Positions 25,155 through 38,793 of a DNA stretch of 64,000 nucleotides are shown one piece after another. How positions within the stretch are numbered: position 1 is the first letter of the stretch; every line of letters begins with the position of its first letter. A model generated the notes under the pieces. The model worked only from the letters and a program-made list of their open reading frames with translations. It was not told the DNA's origin and ran no database searches. Location: contig CM055113.1 in NCBI GenBank assembly GCA_029204225.1, forward strand, positions 27,536,592 through 27,600,591, in the 5' to 3' direction. The stretch comes from Diphasiastrum complanatum. Taxonomy: Eukaryota; Streptophyta; Lycopodiopsida; Lycopodiales; Lycopodiaceae. A program made the translations under genes and the position numbers.

Positions 25155-25970
25155 TTACCAGCAAGTATTCAAGATAAATGAACGATAGCAATGCACAATA
25201 GATCAAAAGTAGTGTGGACAAAAACTTGGACTCTGATACATTGAAAATGAGTACAAGAGCTTGAGACAGTATGCGTAAAAATAAACTTTAGCTGATAGAT
25301 CATTGCTTGTTCCAAAACTATAACTTAGAGACTATTTGAATAATGCCTACAAAATAATACTAAATCAGATCAGGGCGCTGACTCCATTGTGGATTCTCAT
25401 TGATGATTGGATGTCAATTGATCAGTACATTGAAAGCATGACATTAATCTACTTAATTTACTAGATCCGTCCTATAGTAGGTAGTCGCCATTCTATCCTT
25501 ATATGTATGTACAAAGTAGACAAACTGTCAACGTTGTGACGTGGGTCGGATTTCTGAGCTAACAATATCGAAAATTTAAACTATATCGAAAGATATACAT
25601 TCGGTCAAAACATATACACTGATTCAAAAATATATAGTGACTCGAAAAATTTAGACCCGATTTGATTCGATCCAGGGTCGAATAGGCCCGGACAAAATTG
25701 CCTCGAAGCGATCCGATCCAAGGTCGGATATGCCCAGAAAATAACAACTCGATCCGATCCGATCCAGGGTCGGAAAATCTCTCTTTGCTAAACTTGACAT
25801 TGGGTCGAAAAAATCCGATCCAGTTTCGGAAAAATCTGATTCTAAATTTCGATCTTTTGTTCAAAAATTAAAGTCTTTCCTTTTTTTTGTTTTGTTTTCA
25901 AGGATATATACAATTCTCAGGATACTCATTATTGAATGTATTTGGGCCTGAGCATTGAAATCCAACAACT
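25155..25970. other. Presumed copia LTR debris
   Basis: It contains repeated GATCCAGGGTCG-type words at about 25668, 25709 and 25760 and the LTR-like end ...attgaaatccaaca at 25967. There is no coding frame. Part of it resembles 24310-24500. Confidence 0.4.
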
Positions 25971-25975
25971 CTTGC

Positions 25976-26357
25976 TATACTGCCTCGTTCTACCTTCACA
26001 CCAGGAGAAGCGGCAAACTTTGTAGCACAAGAGAAGGATAAAAACTACTCCGACAGGCACCCTACTGATGCTTTCATTCCCATGGCAATTGAGACTTATG
26101 GCACCTTGCATCGACGCTTTGAGGAATTTCTTCGCATGTGTTCTCATCAGACGACATAGCGTCAAGGTATTCGAGGTTCAATTCTTGTGGCTTCTTTCAA
26201 ACAACGTATTTCCATTGCCCTCCAACGTGCTCAGGCCCTACGCGTGACAATGGCTGGGTTTGCTACATCTCATCTCCTTTCATTAGCCGACTCACCACTT
26301 CTTCACTTTTCTGATCTGCTGCAGTCAGTTGGCAGACTCCCATTGACATCATCATAG
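25976..26357 (+). pseudogene. LINE-type ORF2 C-terminal remnant
   Basis: A plus-strand frame reads TPGEAANFVAQEKDKNYSD, then PTDAFIPMAIETYGTLHRRF and FKQRISIALQRAQAL, interrupted by at least one stop (about 26158). From memory, a stretch like this ('HPTDVFIPLAIE...ISIALQRAQA') sits after the RT in many plant LINE-like elements. RT itself is not present upstream. The family assignment is from recall only. Confidence 0.55.
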
Positions 26358-29300
26358 TTTTTGCACTTTTATTTTTAATGACAGGATCTAGATTAATCTT
26401 AGATTTAGTACAAGCTTCGCTCTTGTTTGAGCGTACATTTGCTTAAAATTCCTCTTCGAGGTGTATATATCTTTTTCATCAATGTACCTACTAGTTTTTT
26501 CTATGAATAAATGCACCAAGGTTTTACTACTTTGTGATAGCTTGTGGTTATTGCTCATTTTTTGTTCTCTTCAACATAGGTGTGCTGGTTGCCTCCTCTT
26601 TCTAGCTTCCTTGGCTTGGATTGAGGGGTGTGGCACATGACATGTCTAGGATTGACAAACTTGGAAACATACTTTTGAAGCGTGTTTCTAGTTATTTGCA
26701 TATTTATCCTAAGCTCTTCTTAATGTCACTTGTGTTGAAGTTGAATTTGGTTGTGACAAGTTTTTTTTTTAATGTGTTGAAAGACTCATTTCTATTGGCC
26801 AACCATGCAAAAGGACGTCTATTTGTGTCTCCATTTTTTTTTTCTTTCTTCTATAAATAGACAAATACTTCATAGGCAAGATGGAATGACTTCATAGTGA
26901 GGTCTTGTTCTTCATCTCGAGTGGATAATTTTTTTAATGACTTTAACATGGGATGTTTGCACACTCAAAGAGGCCATACCACTTATTTAATTCATATTGA
27001 CAAGTATTATTTTTTAAAGTCACTTAAGAAGTTGAGACATGATTGATGTCAAGCTAGTTTTGGTAGACACTACCACAAGTCTATTCTTTACCTTTTTTTC
27101 TCCTAAAATTTGAGTGAAAAAAGATTTCTTGGCTAGATTTATAAATAATATTAGACATTATTTGAGACTTCAAAATAGAGTAATTTAGATGCTCATACAC
27201 GATCTATATGCCCATTAACATTGTTATCTCGCTATTTCTTTGTATTGGCTTGACTCTTTATTTTTCACTCATAGTCAAGGTCATGATTTTTTGAAAGCAA
27301 AGTCTATTCAACTACCAACTTCTAGGTTTTAGAAATTCTAATCCAATGTTGATTGTCATCTTTATCACTACATAAGCATGTGGATTCCAAATGCTTTAAA
27401 ATTTTGCCCTGAGCTCCTATTTAATGCTGCATTTTTTCAATCAAAGATAGATTTATTATGTTTCTATAAGTTTTTTTCATCTTTTAAAAATTGTTTCTAT
27501 CGGCCAAACCATGCAGATAGACCCCATCTGAGCATTGATTCTACTCTTCCTATGTCAAAAACACTTTCCAAAGGCAAGATAGATGGCAAGACTCTCATAA
27601 CAATGCATGTTCTTCACCATCAGACCAAACTGTGCATGATTGTATCATAGGATTATCACATAATTCACAATTGTGAAGTTGATTTGATTATTTTTCAAAA
27701 AGGCACATCTCCTTGCAATCAAAAGCACTATTACAACACAAAAGTTTTTTCAAGTTTTGCTTTTCAAATTCTTTCTGATTACCTAGTTTCCAAACTCCAT
27801 CTTGATAAATAGATGTATCGAATTTACTTTCAAATTCTGTATAGATTTGATTCTATTACTTCAATGTTGATTGCCATCATTTAAAAGCTGATGGCCAATC
27901 TAAAATACTCGAGAGCATTCTAACAAAATATTTTGTGCAATTGTTTTCACAATTGTACATAGATTAGGGCCCAACATTACATGAAAAATTAGACTATCAA
28001 GTCAATGTTTAAACATCATGTTTTCCATCCTCAAGCCATAGTCATGCAACATAAGACTTGAAGGTTTTCTTAATCCTATGGGAAATTACAAAGCCAAACA
28101 AGAGGATATTGATTTTCCAGAATCATCTAGTTCCAAGACACTTGTTGGAAGAACAAAGAGCACAATTGTGCTTCATGAGTTAGGAATTATGCTTGATACT
28201 CTAGTCAAATCTCTTTCATTACAACATAAGGAACATGGGCTTTTAACTTTTCATATCAACATGTTACAAAACACAAAAAGCTTTTCAATTGAAGCTTTGA
28301 AATGCATCAAGAATTATATATCACTCCATTAGTGAATGCAAATGAGGGTCTTGCTTTAACATATCCCAATCAATGTGATCTAATATCTTTCTATTCATCC
28401 TAAAAGATTAAACTTCCAATGGAATGATGCAAGCAATAAAAAGAGGATTAGAATTTTTTAGTGAAAAATTTTACATGGAGCTTTACCTATGAAAATGCAA
28501 CTTGCCCTAGATTTTGGCTTTTCTAATGCATGCCCATTTTGCCAACCAATAGAGAAGATGTTTCTCATTCAAACTATTGGAGCCTTGATTGCATTAGGTA
28601 AGAAGTACAAATACTCAATTGTCTATTCCTAATCTTTTATTTGGTGAATTTTCTTATTGGTTAGCCCTAGTAAAAAACATCTACAAGGGACAATGCCAAG
28701 ATATCACTTCTTTTTATTACTTGGAAATATGAACAATTCTCTTTGTTTTAAGAAATCTCATTTTCCATCTTTAATTTTCTTTTGCATAGGATGAAGACAA
28801 ATTAAGACACTTGAGATTTATAATTTATGCCTAGAAGATAGTTCCAACATTTGTACATATTAAATACAAGCCTAAAAAAGAGTTTCTTTCCACAGCCCTT
28901 ATATAATGCGTGTCTTATTTATGGTTGAAAAGTCTTCACATTATCATGTAAATCTTTGATTTGTTTTATAAAGAAAAATCAATCCTTTTTTATTGACAAT
29001 TTTCATCAATAAAGTACTTACCACTCAAGGTGCAAATGAACTCTCACTAATACTCAACCTCATTATAAATGATTCAAAATATCTTCAAAAGCTGAAGATA
29101 CTTCGCAACAAAGAAACCAGAAGTAGAGAAGTGCTTTGGGCGATAAATGTTTGACCAAGCTTAGATATGGAAAACTTGAGTTTGCGACATTACAAATTGA
29201 ACATCATCTGCATCAGCAAACAAAGATCTTAGATTGAAAAAGGTACAAAATAAATGCCTATCTAAAAAGACACTACATTTAAACGAGTGAGGACACCCAA

Positions 29301-30106
29301 AACAAATATAATAGCCACAGATGGCACAAGAAGTTCCAATTTAGTCACAAACATTGATATTAGAGTTTTTTTCTTGATTCCACCAAAAAAAAAAAACTTC
29401 AATTGTTGTCTAAGAATCATCACTGAGACAAGAACACTTTGCTTCATTCAATAATGTTTTGCAACTTACTAAGAATCCCATAATGACTTGTCAATACGAA
29501 AATTCCTGTTGTTGCAAATGTTACAGAGTTTAAAGAAAAACTCGTTTCAATACAACAAGGCTAATGTCACTTCTTCCACATGTTTTCCTTGGAAGTACCT
29601 TATTTCACATGGCAAGAAGTCTGCACTTCTATTTGCAGTCAGCTTTTACCTTTTAATGCATAAATTCTTTTGCTGCATTATGCATGGCAGCGAAGTTAGA
29701 TAAGTATTGTTCCCTAATTTCCAAGATTCTGGAAAATCATAAAAAAATAATAGGCCTCGTATATAGACATTGTTCCACTACACTGTTGCATCTTCAGTTA
29801 AACTTGGGAGCTGCGATTCCAACATAGTTAGACATACTTTCACTATAATTTACGTGTCTACAGACATAAAAAGTAACTTGCATGAATACCTCTACAACCA
29901 GGATGAAACATGGGTGAAACTAACTGGAGGCCCGAACTGACTGATTTTGAAAAATCAGTGAATGAGTTGTGGAAACGGATGAAATGCCAATTGAACTCAG
30001 AGCTAGATGGTTCTCACTGAAATGCGTTGAGGCACAGCAACAGTTGACTGGACTATCGAGGGGTAGAGCAGTGTCTCAGTGAGGGCTGTGTAAGAGGACA
30101 AAATCG
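26358..30106. other. AT-rich spacer downstream of the kinase gene, no gene recognised
   Basis: Short frames such as 27378-27650 and 28078-28332 are Phe/Ser-rich or Lys-rich and match nothing I know. The words 'ggcaagat.gatgg/aatgac' and '..gttcttcatc' appear near 26877 and 27573, hinting at diverged copies of an unknown repeat. No splice-linked exon series was found. Confidence 0.4.
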
Positions 30107-30198
30107 AGGCAAACTTTAAATACTAGGTATGATCTACAAATAAAAGAAGAGGAGGCAAACTTTAAATACTAGGTATGATCTACAAATAAAAGAAGAGG
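30107..30198. repeat. 46-bp tandem duplication
   Basis: Two perfect or nearly perfect units start at 30107 and 30153 (aggcaaactttaaatactag...). They lie about 170 bp beyond the stop codon of the kinase gene, probably within or just past its 3' UTR. Confidence 0.9.
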
Positions 30199-30367
30199 AG
30201 GTAAAGGTCAACCAGTGCGTATATGCACCCTCTACATGAGTATACATAAATACTCTCTACTCTTGTATTTGCAACTAGAATACTGGCAAGTGTTAACTCT
30301 GAAACAGCTTCAAACAAAAAATTCAGAATACAATTTCCATCTAGATTAACTCACCTGTTACGAAGAA

Positions 30368-33300
30368 TTATCTAACAGGGTTAGAATGACCTTGTAATTC
30401 AATAAGCTTAGGAATATCGATCACTGAAAATTTCTCTATTATGGAATTGAGTGAGGCTGAATTGATTAACATACATAGCACTTGCAGAAGATCATACTTG
30501 ACTACATTCTTGTGGCCAAGAAAACATCACTTGCCTGAGATTGAATTTCTTGAAAAACATTCTGGAACATTGGAATCAGATTGAACTGCCAACCTTGCAA
30601 CTGCTACTCCATAGGCCAGACTTCTGACCAAATCACAATTTCCTGAAAGAGCAGCCATTGTTCCAGCCACGAGGCAATCACCTGCTCCAGAAAGGCTCAC
30701 AACTGTTGAGGGTAAAGCTGGAAGATGGACACACATGACCTTTGGCTCACTTTGAACAGCATTTTGGACATGGGGCGGCTCATAACTGTCATTTGGAAAC
30801 TCAAAAATATTGGTCTGTGTGTTTGTCACATTAGATGAGATACCATCACTCGAGGTTTCTGTTAAAGATGAAGCAATGGCCCTTGAAAGAATCGCAGCTA
30901 CAGGAATAGCATCAAAGGTAGTTCCACCATCCGCATCGCTGCACAAAAGTTGAAGCACCATCAGCACAAATATGCGTAGTACATCATATTTGATTTCATT
31001 TCTCAGTAACTTATATTTCCACTCCATAGTAGTTGAAGTTCTCTATATAGTTCCAAGTCTATGTCAAAAGAGAAGCTGAAATTTTTTATACTGAATCCAG
31101 TTTAGACATAAGGCACATCCTATTCATTCATGACAAATTTCACTTTTGGTGGGCCCAATTCATGTCTCCTAATCAATATGGAGGATCAGCACTTTTCCAG
31201 AGTTAGATCTTTGCTCCAGATGTCACCAATAATGGCTGTTTCACAGAGAAAAATGACTAAAAACTTTGCACATAAATTCTAACCTGGACAAGTCCATTTG
31301 ACCAAGAGAATCCTGAAACATGGGATTGTTTCTGGTGGAGCAAAGCACCACACCATGTTTTCCAAGTGTCAAAACAATGTACTTCATGCCCGTCGCCAAT
31401 AGCACATATATATGATGCCTCAGCTTCCAAACAATCTCTTTAACTCTTGCACTGCCAGTTTTTGTGGATAATGATCCTTGTGACATCATCCCTTTTACAG
31501 AGCAAGTGAGGTTCTCTGCCATAGAGATAAGCTCTGCCTTGTTAGGTGATGCAAAAGTGATCTGCTGCACCCAAGGAAGTAAAAATGTATTACAAGCTAC
31601 AATTGCAACTGTGTACGGGCTTTCTTCCATAGGTCTTTTTGGAAAAAATTTGAGAGCAATCTTGGGACATCATGAGAAACCTACAAAATATCCATTATAA
31701 TCAAAACTTTGTCAAGATACCTCAAATTAATCTCTGCAGCTGGTTAAGGTATCAATACAAGCACCTGTGCAGCACTTCTTTACAACAAAAGATACTGTAC
31801 AAGCATAACAATGTCCGGAACTGCAATATCTGACATCTGTGCACCTATAATTTGACAGTGGAATTCAATGAGGTCTTCAGCCTAGTCTTTCTAAGACACA
31901 TATTCATTAAGATGAAAACAATTTGCAAATACTGATTAAAACATGAAGTGGACAAAGATTGATTAGCAAGTACATGTTTTAAGAGTTGCAGTTAAGTAGA
32001 AAAGAAACCAGCATTGTTTCATACCAGCTTACATCCATAACTTGGTTCAGATTACCTCACCGAATTTTCAAGCAGCAATTCAAACAAATAAGAATAGGTT
32101 AATATGTTTTATGAAGGTATTACCTGGGGCCTCATTGATTACGTTCAAACCACTAAATAGTATGTGATGATTGTTAAAACCCCAACCCTATCTAAGCCCA
32201 TGAGTAACCGAACACAATGCATGGGTCCTCATTTGGTATTTCATGATTATTGGCTTTGTGTGCTTCCTCAAGCGAGAACTCAAAGACATAGTTCCTTTGT
32301 AGGAGGGGGGGCTAGAAGACAGCGCAGTGTTAATTGTTCTTGAGATCTTGGAAAATGATATTCAATTGACAGTTTACTGTTACATTCTACTATTTATGAA
32401 TAATTGTGTGTTGATGTGTTTACTACTTGATTCCAGGAAGGATATTGAAGCCTTCTAGCATCTGTTTACAGATTCTAGACGGCACTAGATGTTAGTAGCT
32501 CCAGTTATTCATACATCTGTATTAACAAAAAGGCATAAACCTAGAATCAAGTTTTCAAGCCCAGCAAAAGTATTACATCAGTTTCAGTCAGATAAAATTC
32601 TCGACTAATGAAATTGTGTTAGTGGTAATTGATGAGATATCAATTAGTCAGGTTGTCGCGAGTAGTAGCTGTGAGAAAGTCCAGCACCACTCAAGTCAAG
32701 AAGCTTGCTGTACTTTTGTTTTGGGATATTAGGTAAAGTGGTTGTATGATATGTCTCAGAGCTAAATAGCATCTCTCTCAGAATTATGAGATCCATAAGA
32801 TAGAATAACTTGCAGACAAGTGTTTGATAATAGCCTCAACATTACACGCAGACTAAAGTAGGTTCAATAAATCAGTATCAAAGTTTGCCTTGGTACAAGA
32901 GTAGTGATGGATGAAAAACCATAAGCTGAGTTCAGTGGGAAGATGGCAAGCACTATACAGTTATGCCTTCACTAGGACATGAAAAAGTCAAGCCAAAAGC
33001 ACAACAACAGGTAAAAATTTCAGATTTCAAAATCTTCAGTACCTTAATAACCGTAATATATGAAGTCGCGAAGGATAATGAAGTCAAAGGGCCAGTTCAG
33101 AAACTTTTCAACTTTAAAAAATTCATGAGAGTTCTGTAAACTGAACTAACGATTTTCTAAACCTTTGAATAGCTAACTATTTCCCAAGTTACCGGACTTC
33201 TAGATCACTGGCTATTCAAAATCAATGCTTTTTGTTGCATCTTTATCAGCATGTACATTTTTCAGTACCTTCTTCAACACAATACATTTTGCTGCTCCTA

Positions 33301-36300
33301 GTTTACTAGAAATTGAGCAAAATGTTTTTGCTGGTATGAGAGGACTAAGAATAAGTTCATAGGATTTTTTTGAGAATTAATTGGTTTGGAAGGAGCTCAA
33401 AAGTTGGCTGCTGAAACATAATGTTTCCTGGAGGCGTTTTGCTAGTTTGGGAACGTAGGGTTGGGAAAGACTTGTTTTCCCAAGAAAAAAGCTTTGGAAA
33501 TGCATTCTCCAATGCTATGGTTAGCAGCAGCTGTGGCAGATGTGACAAAATTGGTCAGTCTTCAATATATTTCAGAAAATTCAAATTGCTTCACTAGAAC
33601 GAAGATACTTGAGTGACTCTTTACTGCTATATAAGATTTTCATAAGCTAGTAGCTTCAACAGATGTGATTCATGTTAATGAACTATATTCGTCAATAGAA
33701 CTAAGTCTAACAGAAAACTTGACAATCATATTGTTGAAGTAACAAAGAATGCAGACAATCCTTCACTTACTGAGATCATTAAGCTAAGTTGCAAGGACCA
33801 CTTAAGCAGAATATCAAAATTGTCTAAAAAAAACATTGAGAAAAACTTTCCAGTATGATTCATTTCATTGCATCTTTCAAATGACAGATACGCACCATGA
33901 GAAGGATTAAGTTCTCAATTAGACATACATATTTCAGAAGACCTGTAGCTCTGACAGACTTGGGAACGGATACAGGCTCAAACCAGATTGGAACATTGGC
34001 CTCTCTTGCTACTGCATATTACAATAAGAGCAACGGTTAGCTCCCATTGAAGCAGACCCACTGGCAATTCCACCTAGAAAGTATCAAGCGACAAAAGATA
34101 GGAGGTAAGATATGGCACTTGCAAAAAATCCCACACAAAGCTTTCATGAATACACTGGGGAATCCACAATGAGCTGAATATAAGAACAGCACACACTTAA
34201 TAAGATAGAGGGTCTCGATTTCAATGGATTACTGCTTGGTCATGGGAAGATGGAATTGAGCAGGATCATAGAAAAGAGAACACAGGATACCAAGTTTACT
34301 TTCAAGGAGCAAAAAAGATCTTACAGCTACATGCAGCTTCCAAGACATTAGGCATTAGATTAGCATCGACCATCATCACAGGAGCTGACTGGATTATATC
34401 CACAAATTGACAGATCCATTTGGGTGTCATGTGCTCCTCCTGCTCAGAGCAAAACACTTTTGAGATAATGCAATCAGAAGCAGAACCTAGAAATGAATCC
34501 AGAAGAATAAGCCATCCCTCCTAAAAATAGCCATATTGTCCAGGGATAACAAGACTGACCAGTGCTGTCACATCTGCCACAGCTGTTGCTAACTCCCCTT
34601 TGGTGTCAAAGACTGCTGACACAACAGGTGTAACACATTCTGCACATTGTTGCACCCCTGCACAGATATTTCTATATTAATATCACGAGAACTTACATGA
34701 CGAAATACACTTGTACACAATGCGCATACAAAGTTTTCCTACACAAACAGTGATGGACATAAAGTGAAACGTGAATTGCACAAAGATAAAAACATCAGCA
34801 CACAAATAATATATTCTAGTTTTGACATCATAAAAATCATCGCAATGCTAACTGCTAAAGCTGGAACAAGTTTTCCAGACTAGAAACCATGGAATGACAA
34901 CTCAAAGAGCTTACCTTCAATTGATAACCCAAGAGACAACCAGTGGGCCACCAGAAGTTGTCCTACAAAACCAACTTAATGGCTTCATCCACAATGACCA
35001 ATTAAGCATACAACACAAAACTTCTTAAATGACAGGCATGATTTAAGTCAGAAAGGAAGCACACATCAAACACCATCTTTCATGTGTACCTGCCATGTCT
35101 TGACCAACCACACTGATAAGAAAAGCAGGCACTCCTAGCTTTGTAATACATTCGGCAACATTTCTTCCAACTCCACCTTGGACATAGGTCACCTGTTATG
35201 CACCTACTCAGAAAACTTGGGAAAGTGCTATAGTGTAAATCTAGGTACATATACAAATGATAAAGAAACTACATAGGTATGAATCATGAACTGGCTATGA
35301 ACGAAAGAAGCCTCAGATCATGTCTTGGAGGTGGTGGTGATGCTGCTACTGCTGCTACTGAAGAAGGATGTAATACAAGCTGCAGTAGGAAGTAAAATTG
35401 GGATGTGCCGCCAATGTCGAATATGAGAGGGACCTCTCCTCGTGATAGGACGAGGAGGTCTAATTGCAGGATAGCGTAGGGAGGTGCATAGTCTATGAGA
35501 TCTGTGTGAAGTCGAATCATCATCCTCTGAATCTGGGCCTGATCGTGATCGCCATCTGGAGAAAAAGGAGGTGATATGAAGCCGTGTCTTTGGTGCGCAG
35601 GCAGGAGATCTCGTCGCAATTACATCTCTCATATCATAAGTGCTACACAGTGTGGATCCTAGGTAACAATTGAGCGCAAGGTGAAGGGTGCATCTCTAAA
35701 TAAACAATAGTATCTCCATCTCCACAAAGCCTAGGGAACATAACTGGCAGATCTTGTCCTCTCGTGGGGTCCCCTAAAACTGCCCAATCTCAACCTCAAG
35801 CTGGTGTGAAGAGACACGGAATGGACCCAATATGAATCTAAGAACATGTGATAATCCAGAACATAGGTAACGTGGTAGACATAGGATACTTGATACATCC
35901 ATCTTTAGAAAGTGAAGCCGATAAAAGTCGGGTTTGACCCCCATCTGACCATGCCAGGCTTGCTCAAGATAAGCTTTGTAGATATATCGTTGGATGTAAT
36001 CATGGGTACCTGAGGGAAGGGCAATGATGGAGATACCAAGTGTGTCCAAGAGGCGAGAGGCGTGTGAGAACCAAGCTTACTAATAGCCCTGCCTATGTAA
36101 GCGCCGGGATGAGATGAGAGCAGCCTGTGTATATCTCTGCTCAGAAGCCTGGAACCTGCTGACACGCTGTATATATGTGATGGGCTGCAGTATGGCATCA
36201 CGGTGCATGGGCAGGACCACAAACTCTGCAAGGATGATCTGGTGTGGAACCGAGGGCTTAGCCCGTATCATACGCGAAAACATAGTGATCTGTAGTCGTG

Positions 36301-38720
36301 AGATACTAGCGCAATCAGATGAGGTGAGACCAACGCACCATGTTGCTGCTGCATATAAAGTTGTAGACGAAACAGTGATGTCAAAAAGCCAACACTTACT
36401 CGAGGCATCTCGAATATGCTTACGGAAACAGAATCTCTCCAGCTGAGCAAGGGAAGCATGGCCCTTCCCAAGCCTAGCAGAAGCCACCTATCCCATACTA
36501 AATATAGGACCAGAAAAGCGTACACCTAAGTAAGTGTAGGACGAAACAATCTCCAATGGCCGGCTGTCAAAGAGGAGCACCTGTCTCAACATAAAACTCC
36601 TGAAAGTATTGAGGACCATCACTTTGGTCTTCTCAATGTTAACTCTTAGGCCCCATCTAGAACAGAAGTCATGAAGGCAATCAAGCTGCTTCTGTAGGCG
36701 CTCTCGAGTAGGTGAAACTAGAGCCACATCATCTGCATTTGGGAGAATGGAGATCAAAATGTCTCCAAGTCTACAACCAGATCCACCACATTGCTCAATA
36801 ACTAGTGCTCATGATCTGCTCAGAAATACCTCTATTCCTCCAAAAACAACCCAGTACTCTCTCATAGAGCACCATCACTGCTAGAACTGTGTCATAAAAA
36901 AACCCCAGGTCTCATATCCGTTGGATAAGTAGGAGGAGTGGGACAGAGTTGAATGCTTTCCTGAAATCCACAAAGCAACAATAAACTCACTCTCTCCCAT
37001 GTCGAGCTTCCTCAATGATGGCTCTAAGTAAAGATATGATCTGTAGTGCAATAATTTGCTCTAAACCTAGCCTAGCCCATGGCGTGCAGTCTCTTAGTCT
37101 CTGCCTCGATACTCACAACTGACTGTAGAATAGTGCCATAAAGCTTCGAAATCACGTGACCAATCATGAGTCCAATGATTACCAGGATTCATGGGATCAC
37201 CATTTTTGTGTATAGGATGAATGATATTAGTGCACCAAGAAGAGGAGAAACCTGTAACAACGGCTTGATCAAGTAAGGTGGCTAAGAGACGGGACAACAA
37301 ATCAGCAGCATGGATCAATAACTCAGGTTCAAGATCATCTATATCACTAGCTTTACATGTGTTCAGTTTTTGATGGCATTATGGACCATATCAACAGTGA
37401 AGAAGGTGAACTCAGAAGGTCTGGGGGAGATGGAAATAGGTGTGTCAGTATGAATAGTATATAAGGAGGTGGCATAATCAAACAATATCCGCAAGTCATC
37501 GTGGAGTGGAGGTGAAGCACGGGGAACGAATTCTCCAAAAAGCACCCGTGGAAGAGTATGGAGAAGTCCAATGAGTTGTTTCTCTCATAGGTTCGCTTCT
37601 TAGGGCGAAGTAAACGGGTATAGAGACGGCGAGTGGAGCATAAGAGATGGGGGGGGTGTATGCGTGAACATGTGACAAGGTGATGGTGAGAACGACACTC
37701 GTCGTCATACCAAGGGGGTCGTACTGATTCAGACTTGGTAGATTTGTTATTATTGAGAGGTTTGGAGGGACAGGCTACTGCAGCGACAGAATGGAGTGCA
37801 CTAGTAAGGGGTATGCTATGAAAGTGGCCTGTCTCAATGTACAATTGATTGGATGAGACTCTGAACTGTCCCAAAACAAATCTCAATCCATGTGACAAAC
37901 CCACATCTACATATCTAGAATAGGATAACCCGTACAATCGATCTCCATAAAGATGGATATGTAGTAGAGGGGCTTCACTCCAAGCTGCCCATCCCAAACC
38001 CTATGTATATAGGATCTATCTATAAACTTACAGATATGGTGATGTGTGCTCCCCATAAGTGATGATAAACAAATACCGATGAAGTCTAGTAGCCGTCCTA
38101 CCTAAATACCATAAGGTGGATTTTCCCTTGTAGTTTCGCAATGTGTTCCTCAAGTCGAGCCACTGATCTTAGAAGAAATTGTATTTCTTGGAAAAATGTC
38201 AAGCCGTTTTCCCATCTTGGTGTCCCTATAATAGGTGTCTGGGTTGTTAGAGAGATGCGTAAGCATTAGGTTGGGGAGTAAGGGAAAAGGGATCTATAGA
38301 CGTAGGACTGACAGGATCCAGTGCATTTACGGTAGCAGGTAGTGTAGCAGAAGGGGATACAGCAGGTGCAGGAGCGGGTGTAACTGAAATAGTAGGTGCA
38401 GGAGCAGGCTATTGTCCCAGGGGAGTGCCGTCAGGTTCAGGAGCAGCGATGGAGGCAGCAGCAGGGCGCGGATCAGGATTGGAGGCAGCAGCAGGGCGTG
38501 ATTCAGGACCAGGGCGCACTAGAGGATGGGGGGAGTTACCTCCCCCCGGTTTGCATGGAGCCATGTGAAGATGGAGATGGAGCGCGTTGGCAGCACCCGC
38601 TAGGCACCCGCGAGGCCAGCAGCATCCGCGATGGAGGGTGCCTACGGGTGGAACGCGATGGAGCTAGGCCATCGCTGCAGGTGGAGCGCGATGGAGATCC
38701 GCCATCCCTGGCCGCTGGAT

Positions 38721-38793
<73 letters not shown>

